Source of the DNA: Flaccisagitta enflata
Taxonomy: Eukaryota; Chaetognatha; Sagittoidea; Aphragmophora
Assembly: GCA_965153355.1 (NCBI GenBank)
Contig: OZ231126.1
Span: 42,594,001-42,658,000, forward strand
DNA: 64,000 nucleotides
Direction of reading: 5' to 3'
In this document: positions 37,836 to 54,037 of the stretch, piece by piece
Layout of the letters: each line of letters begins with the position of its first letter
How positions within the stretch are numbered: position 1 is the stretch's first letter
Program-made: the position numbers and the translations under genes
Notes under the pieces: generated by a model
Told to the model about the DNA's origin: nothing
The model's input: only the letters and a program-made list of their open reading frames with translations
Databases searched by the model: none

Positions 37836-38408
37836 TAATTCTATTATATGCTCTCTCTTGCTGATACCCAGCATCATACATGCAGACGAGTGGGCAGGGT
37901 GGGAAAAAAGCACATTTCTACTTTTTTTTTGAAAGAAGGTGGAGTAACGAACGGACCAAAAGACCAATAGAACTAAGGATGGAAAAAACGAGCGGGCAGA
38001 AAGCTTCTTTTAAAGTCCCTAGTTTGCGTCTAAAAAGGCCTTCCTAAATAGGTGCGTCTAAAGGGGCGGCCATAAGCGCTAAAAATGGGTTCTTACCACT
38101 TTTGCTTGTCAGTTTGCGAGTGAAATCTATGGGCAGACGGTTGCGCCATTACATAATTCTCTGTCAAAAAAATTCTTTCTTTTTATTTCTTTTCCTGGTT
38201 GTGCGGCCCCGAAAATTTCATTTCAATATTTTGCCGTTGTTTTTTCTCCTTTTTGTCTGGCCTTTGATTTTTTTTTTAAATAATGTCTCGAAGAAAACAA
38301 ACGTAAGAATTCCGTTTGTAGTCATTCAGCTAATGGATATCCATTACATCTAATTATACGTAATATAGTATGCATCGAGGATTGAGTGTTAGACAATAAG
38401 TGAGTTGA

Positions 38409-39795
<1,387 letters not shown>

Positions 39796-39799
39796 ATAA

Positions 39800-40050
39800 G
39801 CATTGTCATTTCACAGGCGCGGGTAAACCCCGCTGACCGAACGTCCGAGAAGGAGTTGAGGATAAACCTAAACAGAAAGAGAAAGTAAAGGAGAAAAGTT
39901 CTGCGCAACCGCGCCTTAAAAACGCGCCCTCATTCGGACGCCGTTTCGGCTTCTGGCTTCCGCTTCCGGTCTAAACGCCGACTGTTCTAGAGGCGCTTAG
40001 CACGACGCAGAAGGGCGGGCCAATGAGATAAAGCCAAGAACGGGCCGAGA
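39800..40050. promoter_or_regulatory. CpG-rich segment, right-arm copy
   Basis: Partner of 17955-18205, retaining the CTTCCGCTTCCGGTC block (reverse of the ETS-like sites). It lacks the neighbouring family-1 insertion. Function is unproven. Confidence 0.22.
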
Positions 40051-40058
40051 AAAAAAAA

Positions 40059-40200
40059 CAAGGCCGGTTACACGGTGAGACAGTCGCGGACGGTTGGGCA
40101 GGGGCTGTAATACGAAAACCGCTCGCAATTCAAAACAATTTGGGATGGACGGACGGACGGACCGACACGGCAGGGTGTGTAGAGTCGCGTGTCCGCGACT
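40059..40200 (-). mobile_element. Family-1 element, right-arm copy
   Basis: Homologue of 17522-17665 with head AGTCGCGGACACGCGACT on the minus strand and intact GGCCTTG end. The uninterrupted A-run on its outer side is the empty site of the left-arm insertion 17671-17951. Confidence 0.82.
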
Positions 40201-40327
40201 AAAAAGAGGCAGAGCCCGCGTAGAAATATTTATCGATTTCTCAGCCAAGGCATCATCGTTTGTCTGGCCGTGGACGAGATCGTCAAAATGACACGACCCA
40301 AGGACCATTAACGACGCGAAATGAGGG

Positions 40328-40572
<245 letters not shown>

Positions 40573-40618
40573 AATAAACAGACAGACAAACGGAGGGACT
40601 GACAGACAGACAGATACA

Positions 40619-40765
40619 CAAGGCCGTATACACTCCCCCCCCCCCCAGACGCGATTAGGTGGGCAGGAGCGGAAGAGCCAAAAAAACGCTCACATTTTGT
40701 TTTGGATATCGACGGACCGACGGACTGACGGACTGACCGACACAGCAAGTTCTTGAGTCGCGAGA
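40619..40765 (-). mobile_element. Family-1 element, right-arm copy
   Basis: Homologue of 17097-17241. The head region keeps GAGTCGCGAGAC, so the ancestral hairpin is better preserved here. Confidence 0.7.
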
Positions 40766-41349
<584 letters not shown>

Positions 41350-41369
41350 AAGCCAAAAGACAGAATGAA

Positions 41370-41566
41370 CAAGGCCGGATACACAGCTGCACGAGTCGCG
41401 TGCGGGTAGGCAGGGGCTGTGATAAAGAAAATCTCTTTGACATTTGGTTAGGAGCAGTAAGCTAAAAAGTTAAAAAACGGCGAAAAAGAAAAAAAGGGGA
41501 CTAATCAATCGACCAATCAACCGACGGACCGATATGGTGAGATGTAGAGTTGCGTATCACACGACT
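41370..41566 (-). mobile_element. Family-1 element, right-arm copy
   Basis: Homologue of 16327-16522. The head reads AGTCGTGTGATACGCAACT on the minus strand, with additional stem mismatches. Confidence 0.78.
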
Positions 41567-42519
<953 letters not shown>

Positions 42520-43025
42520 CCTCTTTTTCCCCTCCCGTCGTTCTTGTACCATGGCCTGGGTCCGGGATGATTAAGAACGTGGAAGCGACGCATGATGTGA
42601 AAAAAAAAGTTGGGTGAGAGTTGCTTCACAGGTTATTGCAGTTTTATCTCGTTCAACTATCATCGTCTGTCCGTCTGTTTGTTTGTCTGTTTGGCTGCCA
42701 GTGCATCTGTTCGTCTGGAGACGTATTTGCCTTGTCCGTCCAATCGTTTTTTCTCTCTAGCATTTTCAATTTGCTCAGATAATTTTGTCTGTCATTAAGA
42801 CGTTCTCATTCTTTCCCTTTCAATTCCCCTTCACTATTCGTTTCTTTCTCCATCCACTCCTTCTCTGCGTCTCCGTTTGTCTGTCTATCTATCTGTCTTG
42901 CTGCCAGTCTGTCTTGTTGTTTTTCTGTCTTTCTGTCTTTCTGTCTATCTGTATTTTCGTCTCTCTGTCTCTCTTTTGGTCTTTCTACCGTGCTATCATT
43001 TTCTTCTTGTCTTTCTGTCTCTCAA

Positions 43026-43030
<5 letters not shown>
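42520..43030. other. Right-arm counterpart of 14401-14915
   Basis: No gene. Scattered TCTG words. Confidence 0.55.

Positions 43031-43068
<38 letters not shown>
43031..43068. repeat. (CT)n microsatellite
   Basis: About 18 CT units, less than half the left-arm length. Confidence 0.93.
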
Positions 43069-43070
<2 letters not shown>

Positions 43071-43914
43071 CAAGAATCTCCGTTGCCCTTTCTCCTCTAC
43101 TTTCTCTTCCTTCATTTCTTTTCTCCATCTCTTTCCTCTCTCTCTCTCTTTCTTATTCTGTAGAAAAAGGAAAAACCATTAAGAGCCATTTCCTTTGTTA
43201 GCAATGAGACGGTGAGTTAGTCAACCAGTCAACAGGAAGCGGCACTCGTGCATGGTGCCCAAGGTGCGGTGTTGGGGGTGGTGTCGGTGGTGGTGACTGG
43301 TGTTGGGGGGGGTGTTTCTTTTGACAGTAAGGAGGTAAGGAAAAGTTGCCGTTAATTATGGTTTATGGTGTTTGTTCGTGGCTGGTCGGGCAAGGAAGAG
43401 ATGGCCGGTTTGGTCGGTTGGTCAATCGGTTGGTGTCGTTTTTACTATCAAGCTTGGAAAAAATGCTTCCACACAGCACAGCTTCTATAAATAAGTATAA
43501 TTGATGCTACTTTCTTCACATGCCATCCCACGCCTTCACGTTTTGTTATTGGACTTCTTGTTTTTTCATGGCTGTGCCTGCAAATTAGCAATTTTGATCC
43601 TTAGAAATGATAAATCTTACGATGATTTTAGTTGTGTGCTACGCGTGCTACGCGTGCCACGAGACCTACTTTTTGGTCGGTCAGTTGATTGGCTGGTCGT
43701 CTGTCAGTGTTATGAAGTATCAAAAATGGTTGAAAAATTATAATTATGAGTTGACTGAAAGCATGCGACTAACAGGTGCTGGCCATGTTCCTCATAAAAC
43801 ATGTAATCAAGAACTTTTTTCGTTTTCAATCTACAACTGAGGACCACATTAATATTCAATCTTACGCCTCTATGAAGTCAGGAACGCAGACAACTTGTTG
43901 TTTATTCTCCACCT
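43069..43914. other. Right-arm counterpart of 13480-14317
   Basis: Unique-looking sequence including the family-1 head fragment at about 43631-43700 (plus). No gene supported. Confidence 0.55.
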
Positions 43915-43987
43915 GTCTGTCTGTTTGTCAGTCTGTTTCTCAGTCTTTCTCTCTGTCTCTCTGTCTCTTTGTCTGTCTGTCTTTTTA

Positions 43988-44036
<49 letters not shown>

Positions 44037-44122
44037 GTTTCTGTCTGTCTGTGTTTCTGACTGTCTGTCTGTCTGTCTGTCTGTCTGTCGGTCTGTCGGT
44101 CTGTCGGTCTGTCGGTCTGTCG

Positions 44123-44180
<58 letters not shown>

Positions 44181-44255
44181 ATGTCTGTCTGTCTCTCTGT
44201 CTGTCTGTCTATCATTCTGTCAGTCTATCAGTCTGTCAGTCTGCTTGTCTGACAA
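43915..44255. repeat. (TCTG)n microsatellite with TCGG block
   Basis: Long TCTG array with CTGTCGGT units near 44088-44125. More than twice the left-arm allele. Confidence 0.96.
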
Positions 44256-44426
44256 TCACTTACCGAAATCCGTGCCAGGGTCCTTTCTCTCGTCACCAAC
44301 GGCACCACGGCATACATTCTTTTTCCTGAGCGCTCGTTATTTTAATCTATTTCTTTTTTGGAGGTCGTTATTTAAACTACTTACAGTTTCTCATTTTTCT
44401 TTTGGCAGCACTTTGAAAAGCAACTA

Positions 44427-44839
44427 CACATGGACGCAAAATACAGCGTGATGAGGCGCCAATAGCCAAAAGAAATTTAGCACCCCCCACTACAGCTATA
44501 TTGGCTGATTGAAAATTTTTATGGAAAGTCATTTTGAGTAACTTAAGGGAATACAAATGGCGTCATCAGAGCAATTTTTGAGATTGTAACTAAAACCTTG
44601 AAATTTATCACTTTTACTCATAAAATATACACTCTTGGAAAAGGACAGAAAATAGAGTAAAACGTGATAAATTTCAAGGTTCTAGGTACAATTTCAAAAT
44701 TCCCTCTGATGACGCCACTCATATTCCCCTTAGTGACTCAAAACAACTTTCAAAAGAAAATTTCATTCAGCCAAATTGGCTGTAGTGGGGGGTGCTAAAA
44801 CTTTTGGCGCCTCATCACGCTGTATTTTACGTCCATGTG
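44427..44839. mobile_element. 413-bp TA-flanked foldback MITE with empty site
   Basis: TA at 44425-44426 and 44840-44841 bracket near-perfect ends: CACATGGACGCAAAATACAG (left) against CACATGGACGTAAAATACAG (right, read inward). Arms of about 190 bp continue through CGTGATGAGGCGCCAA and TAGCACCCCCCACTACAGC. The left arm has the unoccupied site at 13130-13142 with a single AA/TA. This is a clean cut-and-paste insertion of Tc1/mariner type into the right arm, and too small to encode a transposase. Confidence 0.9.
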
Positions 44840-44841
44840 TA

Positions 44842-44994
44842 TGAATCAATGGCGAAAACTGGGACGAAGCAGAAAAAGTACCTAAAAAAAAGGGGCAAAA
44901 AGAAAGAAAAAAGGTGGAGGTGAAAAACATATTTCAGGGTGGTGAGGAGTAAAAGTGGAAAAGAGAATGGTGAATTGGCTCTGGTGGTTGAGGG
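44842..44994. other. Right-arm counterpart of 12976-13135
   Basis: No gene. Confidence 0.5.
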
Positions 44995-45335
44995 GGAGGG
45001 GTGGGGAACGAGAAACGGGAAACGGGGAACGGGTAACAGGGAAAGGTGAACAGGGAACGGGGAACGGGAAACGAGAAACGGGAAACGGGGAACAGGGAAC
45101 GGAGAACGGGGAATGGGGAACAGTAAATGGGGAACGGGGAATAGGGAATGGGGTCAGGGAACGGGAAGCGGGGAATGAGGAATGGGGAACGGGGAACGGG
45201 GAACAGGGAATGGGGAAGAGGAAATGGGGAACGGGGAACGGGGAACGGGGAACAGGGAACGGGGAATGGGGAACAGGGAACAGGTAGCAGGGAACGGGGA
45301 ACGGGGAAAAGGGAACGGGGAATGGGGAAGATGCG
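44995..45335. repeat. 7-bp minisatellite (GAACGGG/GAACAGG/GAATGGG)
   Basis: Shorter partner of 12541-12975 with the same three heptamer variants. Confidence 0.95.
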
Positions 45336-45926
45336 TTAGTTAAAAACAAAAAGGGGATTTTTGTTTGAAGGATTTCGATTGAACTCTCCTTTCGCCGCAG
45401 TTTTAGTAACGGTCGAAGTAACGGTATGTTATTCTTGGCCGTATGGAGTGATTGCACAAAGCACACGGATGGGAGTAGGGGGGTTGGAGAGGGGGGAAAC
45501 TGATAATTGATTTACGCAGGTACTGTCACTGTTTTTTTACTCCATAACCATGAGGATGGGACATGTCGAGCAGTTGGAGCAGGGGTAAGTGCCGGTGGGG
45601 CATTGGGTGATTGGATGTTATGCCAAAAGAGAAAAAAAAAGAAATAAGACAAAAAAGAATAAGGACCATATCGGGGAAGATGCTGAAAACGAGAAGAGGG
45701 AACTTGAAAACTTGACGCTGAAATATGTCTGCGTGGCCAAGTAAACAACTTTTTTTCCCTGCCTACGGGGTTTTAGCTTGAGGGGGAAATGAGGGAGTAG
45801 ATTGAACTCTTTTTTCCTTGTTTAAAAGAGAGACAGTCTGTAAAGTGAAAATGTTTTTGGGCGAAGGAAAAGAAGAAAACAAGAAAAAAGTAAAAGAAAG
45901 ATAAAGAATTAAAAAAGAAAAAAAAG
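45336..45926. other. Right-arm counterpart of 11931-12540
   Basis: No gene. Purine-rich towards 45926. Confidence 0.55.
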
Positions 45927-46478
45927 AAGAAGGAGAAGAAGAAGAAGAAGAAGAAGAAGAAGAAGAAGAAGAAGAAGAAGAAGAAGAAGAAGAAGAAGAA
46001 GAAGACAAGGAGAAAAAAGATGAAGAAGAAGAAGAAGGAGAAGAAGAAGAAGACGAAGAAGAAGAAGAAGAAGAAGAAGAAGACCAGGAGAAAAAAGATG
46101 AAGATGAAGAAGAAGAAGAAGAAGAAGAAGAAGAAGAAGAAGAAGAAGAAGAAGAAGAAGAAGAAGAAGAAGAAGAAGAAGAAGAAGAAGAGGAGAAAAA
46201 GAAGAAGAAGAAGAAGAGGAGAAAAAGAAGAAGAAGAAGAAGAAGAAGAAGAGGAGAAAAAAGAAGAAGAAGAAGAAGAAGAAGAAGAAGAAGAAGAAGA
46301 AGAAGAAGAAGAAGAAGAAGAAGAAGAAGAAGAAGAAGAAGAAGATGAGGAAGAAGAAGAAGAAGAAGAAGAAGAAGAAGAAGAAGAAAAAGAAGAAGAA
46401 GAAGAAGAAGAAGAAGGAGAAGAAGAAGAAGAAGAAGAAGAAGAAGAAGAAGAAGAAGAAGAAGAAGAAGAAGAAAAT
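45927..46478. repeat. (GAA)n triplet tract, about 550 bp
   Basis: GAA with GAC, GGA and GAT interruptions at several places. It is the uninterrupted counterpart of the left-arm TTC tract that is split by a family-2 element. All three frames per strand are open (poly-E, K, R, S, L, F). Confidence 0.97.
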
Positions 46479-46599
46479 GGAACAAAAAAGTTTTACGTAA
46501 AAGAAAATAAGATAGTTGTACAAATGGGTAAAAAGATAAAGAGTAGCAAACAAGGCCGGAGACACTCCGTTATACAGGTAGAGAGAGAATAGGGCGTAT

Positions 46600-48740
46600 G
46601 ATGAAAGTCCGGCGTATGCTGTCAAGGCACTCCTTGCAAGTGTTAGTATTAACTCACTAGTCAGTGGTAGCAGCACACTTTCACTAGCAGCTCAACAAGG
46701 AGAGGGAGAGACAAACGTTGCAAAGGCTATTTGCCATAAGAAGCTTTTACTTGCAGCAGCTGAGCAAGAAGAAGGAATGAGAAAACTCTGCTATTCAAAA
46801 AGCTGTTCGCTGGCAGCGGCAAGCTTCAGAGTTGTTTTGAGCAATGGCAGCTCAACTAGAAAAGGGAACAAGGCCGGATACACGGCCAATCAGTAGTCGC
46901 TGCTGGGTGGGCAGGGGCAGCACTGCGAGTGGGCAGGGGCAGTATGTGGGTGGGCGGGGGCTGTAATTCGTATTTCAGCCGGTTTCGCATCATCCAAAAT
47001 TTCGCGTTACAGACAGACAGACAGTGAGACAGACATACAGACGTAGGGACACAGCCTCTTTTTGAGTCGCTTAGGCAGCGACTAAAAAGAGACAGCTCAA
47101 TTGAAATGGTCAATCACTGAAAGGGGCCAGTTTGTCATTTTCTTTCAATACTAGCAACTCAACAAAGAAAGAGATAGTGAGAAGACTCAATTGAAATGGT
47201 CAATCACTGGAAGGGGCCAGTTTGTCATTCGCTTCCACTACTAGCAACTCAGTAAAGAGAGAGATAGTGAGAAGGCTCATTTGAAATGGTCAATCACTGG
47301 AGGGGACCAGTTTGTCATCCGCTTCCACTACTAGCAACTCAGTAAAGAGAGAGATAGGGAGAACACTCAATTGAAATGGTCAATCACTGGAGGGGGCCAG
47401 TTTGTCATCCGCTTCCACTTCTAGCAACTCAACAAAGAAAGAGATAGTGAGAAGACTCAATTGAAATGGTCAATCACTGGAGGGGGCCAGTTTGTCATCC
47501 GCTTCCACTACTAGCAATTCAGTAAAGAGAGAGATAGGGAGAAGACTCAATTGAAATGGTCAATCACTGGAGGGGGCCAGTTTGTCATCCGCTTCCACTA
47601 CTAGCAACTCAGTAAAGAGAGAGATAGGGAGAAGACTCAATTGAAATGGTCAATCACTGGAGGGGGCCAGTTTGTCATCCGCGTCCACTACTAGCAACTC
47701 AGTAAAGAGAGAGATAGGGAGAAGACTCAATTGAAATGGTCAATCACTAGAGGGGGCCAGTTTGTCATCCGCTTCCACTACTAGCAACTCAGTAAAGAGA
47801 GAGATAGGGAGAAGACTCAATTGAAATCGTCAATCACTGGAGGGGGCCAGTTTGTCATCCGCTTCCACTACTAGCAACTCAGTAAAGAGAGAGATAGGGA
47901 GAAGACTCAATTGAAATGGTCAATCACGGGAGGGGGCCAGTTTGTCATCCGCTTTCACTTCTAGCAACTCAGTAAAGAGAGAGATAGGGAGAAGACTCAA
48001 TTGAAATGGTCATTCACTGGAAGGGGCCAGTTTGTCATTTGCTTCCACTACTAGCAACTCAGTAAAGAGAGAGATAGGGAGAAGACTCAATTGAAATGGT
48101 CAATCACTGGAGGGGGCCAGTTTTTCATTTGCTTCCACTACTAGCAACTCAGTAACGAGAGAGATAGGGAGAAGACACAATTGAAATGGTCAATCACTGA
48201 AGGGGGCCAGTTTGTCATTTACTTTCAATACTAGCAATTCAACAAAGAAAGAGATAGTGAGAGGACTCAATTGAAATGGTCCATCACTAAAACAGGCCAG
48301 TTTGTCATTTGCTTTCAATATTAGCAACTCAACAAGGAGAAAAGAAGAAAAGGCTGTTGGCGTTTAGAGGGCCATTTACTGAAAGGTGTAAGTTAGTCAT
48401 TCACTCTCGCAACTGGCGGCTTAACATGGAGGACTCTGGTGAAAAAGGCCATTTCCTGTATAAGGAATTAGTTCGTTTTCGCTTTCACTACCAGCAGCTT
48501 GACATGGAGAGGGACAGTCGACTTTGTTGAAAGGGCCGCAAGCTCGTCATTTCCTTTCGCTGGCAGCAGCTCAACAAGGAAAGACGGTTTTCTGAAAAGA
48601 GGCAAGTTCATCATTCACTTTCACAACCAGCAGCTTAACATGGAGAGGCTGAGACAGGAGACTGTGTTGAAAAGTCGGCCGTTGCGCTGGAAGGGGCAAC
48701 GAAGTCATTGTCCATCATCGCTCGCAAAGTGGGCACCTGA
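46600..48740. repeat. 90-bp minisatellite with degenerate flanks (right arm)
   Basis: The word TTGAAATGGTCAATCACTGG or a variant occurs every 90 bp from 47101 to 48271, 14 times. Inner units (47500-48000) are the most alike, suggesting recent amplification from the middle. Flanking degenerate units extend to 46600 and 48740. A family-1 element (46869-47083) interrupts the proximal flank. Confidence 0.93.
46869..47083 (-). mobile_element. Family-1 element with empty site in left arm
   Basis: On the minus strand, head AGTCGCTGCCTAAGCGACT is followed by a GTCTGT run, three copies of a GCCCCTGCCCAC box and the GTGTATCCGGCCTTG end. The left arm at 10731-10740 reads CTCTTTTTCC unbroken. Comparison shows insertion inside a T5 run with at most TT duplicated. 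Confidence 0.87.
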
Positions 48741-48907
48741 GACTGCTTAACTGTCGCCGAGGGAAACTTCCGCCGTCGTTGCCATTCTCGTAATCTTTGT
48801 CGTTATCGTAGTCATGATCTTCATCATCGTCGTCGTTGTCGTTTTCGTCGTCGTGGTCGTTTCTATCGTCGTTGCTGCCGTTGCATTCGTCGTTGTTGCC
48901 GTTGCAT

Positions 48908-48959
<52 letters not shown>

Positions 48960-49240
48960 ACTCCTCACATCAATGACCTGATTACCGTCAACTATGAGAG
49001 GTTTGTAATCACACATGAGGTTGTGTAGACAGCAAGGTACAATTGAACAACATTGAACACGTACAATAAAATGGATACCGCGGTACATAAATAAGAGAAA
49101 GGCACTTGACTATGTTATCGTCTTCGTCATCGACGTCATCATCAGCTTGTCACCATTTCATAACATCTTCGTAAATTTCTCTTTCATAAGATAGCTCAAT
49201 AAAAGTCGCTTAACACCTTACGCTGTCGCTATAATCATGA
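48741..49240. other. Right-arm counterpart of 8830-9640
   Basis: Includes the (GTC)n triplet run at 48908-48958 and the empty site (49143-49151) of the left-arm 251-bp element. No gene. Confidence 0.6.
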
Positions 49241-49599
<359 letters not shown>

Positions 49600-49602
<3 letters not shown>

Positions 49603-50109
49603 AAAGCAGAAAGGGGAACATACAAAGTTTCGCGAAAGGTGAGATTAGAGCGCCCAGAGTGCAGTCAGCATCTCTTCCTTCCGACACCAGTTTGCAGTTT
49701 CTGCTCCCAATGCGGCTGCTCTTTTGCACCCACCAACGATCTTGCTCTTTTGCTTAAAACAAGCCCAAAACAGGGCAAACGTCACGGACGGTTGGGAAGG
49801 GGTAGTACAGTACTACATTACTACAAAACTACAGTACAAGCCCAAAACAGGGCAAAAGTCGCGGACGGTTGGGCAGGGGTAGTGCAGTACTAAATTACTA
49901 CAAAACTACAGTAAAACAGCATTTCACACCTATAAACCTTAAGTCTTAAATAAAGAAAAAAAAACTATGTTTCAAAAATATTACGGACGGACGGACGGAC
50001 GAACCGACATAGCAAAGTCTTTCCTTTGGTTCGATATCGTCTTTTGCCACTTGACTAGTTGCTTTGTGGTACGTTGGTCCATCGGTCGGTTCAATATCAA
50101 GATTATTCA
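49600..50109 (-). mobile_element. Right-arm copy of 77-bp-tail family-1 relative
   Basis: Two 77-bp tail units (49758-49915) rather than three, a GGACGGACGG run at 49985-50003 and GACATAGCAAAGTCT. Flanks match 7930-8022 and 8386-8545. Confidence 0.6.
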
Positions 50110-51120
<1,011 letters not shown>

Positions 51121-51552
51121 GTATGTGCCTCTTTTTCGTCATATTCTGGGCCAGAGGGGGTCTCTTTGGACTTGGGGATTAATTGTGCGCGTTTTACCAT
51201 CACTGCCTGCAACCTTTAAAGTTTTACATGTATTTGGCTTTCAACGCGACCGACTTCGCAGTCGACAAAACGAACTTGTTTTCTTTCCCGTCTAATGATC
51301 CCCTTTTGAGACCTTGATCAGCGGCGTATCTTTCCACATGGAAGAGATCTGACACTCCCCCTTTTTTGCAATGGGAATACTTGTTTTCGGACAGCCTATC
51401 GCGAACAATTTCCCTTTCCTTTCTTTCCCTTCCCCTGTTTGGGTCTGTTTATACAACGATTGTTCTTTTGCTTGCGCTCATGTTATATATTTGTTTTTCC
51501 TCGGCCTTGACAGCTCTTTTGTTTTATCACAAAAGGTACTATTCCTTTTTTT
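51121..51552. other. Right-arm counterpart of 7521-7917
   Basis: No gene. Ends in the T-run targeted by the next element. Confidence 0.55.
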
Positions 51553-52103
51553 AGTCGCGTGCTACGCGACTCTACACCCCGCTTTGTCCGTCGGTCGGTC
51601 GGTCGGTCGGTCGGTCGGTTGGTCGGTCGGTCACACTTTACTTTTTTTATCCGTTTTATTCCTACTAACTCATTTTAAGTAAATTAGGTCATTTAAAGTC
51701 AAATTAGATCATTTTAGGTCATTTTGGGTCATTTAAAGTCAGTTTAAGTCAATTTATGTCATTTGAGTTTTTTTAATAGTTTTCAGCATTTTAGTGATTT
51801 TAGGTTTATTTAAGTCAATTTAGGTCAGTTAAGTTCAATTCAAGTCATTCAAGGTCAATTAAAGTCATTTAAAGTCATTTAAAGTCATTTTGAGTCAATT
51901 TAAGTCAATTTAAGTTATTTTAGTCACTGGGTCATTTTAGTCATTTTAGGTCAATTTAGGTTATTTTAAGTCATTTTAGGTCATTTTAAATCATTTTAAG
52001 TCATCTTATATCAATTGAATTCAATGAAAGTCATTTTAGTTATGTGGTTATGTAATAAAGAAATTATATAAGTCTCGCACGCGACTTATAGGTGTTGGCC
52101 TTG
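51553..52103 (+). mobile_element. Family-1 element, GTCATTTTAA subtype, with empty site
   Basis: Head AGTCGCGTGCTACGCGACT, CTACACCCCGCTTTGTCCG, a GTCGG run, CACACTTTACTTTTTTT, then about 35 irregular units of TTTTAGGTCA/TTTAAGTCA, CGCACGCGACTTATAGGTGT and a GGCCTTG end. The left arm at 7512-7520 has an unbroken A-run in its place. At 551 bp it is the longest family-1 copy here. Confidence 0.87.
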
Positions 52104-53142
52104 TTTCTCTTTTGGCCGCTACTTCGTTTTGGCGCTGCCCATTTGTTGTTGGCTTCTTAGGAAGATACATTTATTTGATGGTCAGAAAGCGAGAAAAGTG
52201 AGGTTGAGAAAGATAAATGATAAGCTGACACGACCATTGGCGCTGTCATGGCTGAAAAAGACAAGATGAAGTGGATACAAGAAATAGACATTAGACCAAG
52301 AAAGAATGGAAAAGAGGACGATCATTCATCAAATCGTACGGTTCCCGTTGTGATTCTTGCGCCGTAGAGGCGTTTTTCATAGACCCGTCCAATATTGGTC
52401 CATGCAGCTTTATTCCGACATTCTAGAGCCCTCATTTGAAGAGAAAAATGAACGAAGAAATATGATAAACAAACAAAGAGCCAACTTGCTCTATCCAAAA
52501 TTGCCCGGTTATGTCCTACCACGCAAAGAGCAACAGAAATGAACAATACTTCGGACGAAAGGTGAGAAATGAAGGCGAGTTATAAAAAGGAAGAAAAACA
52601 CGATTTTGGGCATGTTAGGTGAGGGACGAGGAATGTAAAGTATAGAAGAAAAGAGAAAGGAAAAGAAGAAAGGACAAAGAGCAAAAAAGATTTTAGGCAT
52701 GTTAGGAAAAGGGTTGGAAAAGAAAAAAGAAAGAAGAAAAGAGAAAGAAAGAGACGACAGATAAAAAAAAAAAAAAAAAAAAAAAAAAGGAGTTGGTTGA
52801 TTTCTTTGGTTCTCTTGGACGTCGTGGAAAAACCTCAGCAAGTGATTTTGGAAGAAGAATGGGCAGCTCTGAGAGAAGAAAAGGGGCCAGCCAATGATTC
52901 TCGACGTTTTTTTTTATTCCTTACCACCTCATTCCGCAAAAAAAGCATTCTTCCTGCGATCGCGCTTTCTCACTATTTTTCTTCCTTCTCTTTTACTTTC
53001 TTTCTGTACTTTCACTCTATCCTGTCCCTGTAAGTTTCTCTGGCTCCGTCTTTTATTTGCCCCTCTCAGTCTTTTTTTCTGACTCCGTCTCCATCCCATT
53101 CTGTCTCTCAGTTTCCTTCCTCTCTGTCTTTACCAATGTATG
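52104..53142. other. Right-arm counterpart of 6453-7511
   Basis: Purine-rich and pyrimidine-rich tracts, with a 26-bp poly-A run near 52766-52791. No gene supported. Confidence 0.55.
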
Positions 53143-53144
53143 TT

Positions 53145-53216
<72 letters not shown>

Positions 53217-53418
53217 GTTGTCTGTCTGTCTGCCCGTCTGCTCCGTTCTCTCTTCAGCCTGTCTATCGTTTTGTCTGTTCGTCTACGTTCCGTTCTGCCC
53301 GTCTGTCTGTCTGTCCGTTCGTCTGTCTGTCTCTATGTGTGCTCCCTTTATTTGCCCTTTGTCTGCTGGCCCTCTCTTATGTTGGTTGGTCTCTCTCTAT
53401 CTCTATCTCTGTGTCTCT

Positions 53419-53473
<55 letters not shown>
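53143..53473. repeat. (TCTG)n and (CT)n microsatellites
   Basis: A TCTG run (53143-53213), degenerate TCTG/TTCG (to 53410) and about 28 CT units (53417-53473). Partner of 6046-6452. Confidence 0.94.
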
Positions 53474-53477
<4 letters not shown>

Positions 53478-54037
53478 GTCTTTCCCCTTCATTGTCTATC
53501 TTTTTGTCTCTTTCCCTTTCAGTTTTTCATCTCCTCCGGTTTGCAAATGGTCAAAGTCGTAATGATAATAAAAGAAAATCGCCTCCGCCAAAAAAGTTAG
53601 GGAAAATCATTTGGGGGACCTTCATGGTCGTTAGGAGAGTCAAAGCTGGGAAACCGAGAGAAGTGAGAGGCAACGTTTGAAATGGTGCCGGGACTGAAAG
53701 TGGTTTCAAACTGGGGTGCATATCTTATAGACGCTTTTTACAAAAAAGACATGGTTATTGATTGACAAAGACAGCTTCCAGATCAGCTCGGGGGCATTTG
53801 ACTCGATGTGCTTAGATCCTTTATGTTCGCTGTCTATGCGCACCATTTTATGGTAGAAGACACCCCCTAAGATTCAAGACCCATTTGATGATACAAAACC
53901 TGGGCCTCCACCCCCCTCATTTGGAGTTTAAGAGGAGATCAATTTCGTCAGAAATTAACCTCCAGATCTCCACATGTTGCGCGACTAACAGTGTTTGCTC
54001 ATTGCTGGTATATCATGTTACTAAATGACACATACGC
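53474..54037. other. Outer edge of right arm
   Basis: Partner of 5480-6045. No gene. Homology ends at the CATACGC following 54031. Confidence 0.6.

Noticed and set aside
45763-46676. Leucine-, serine- or lysine-rich frames over the GAA tract
   Set aside because: Triplet-repeat read-through in all frames.
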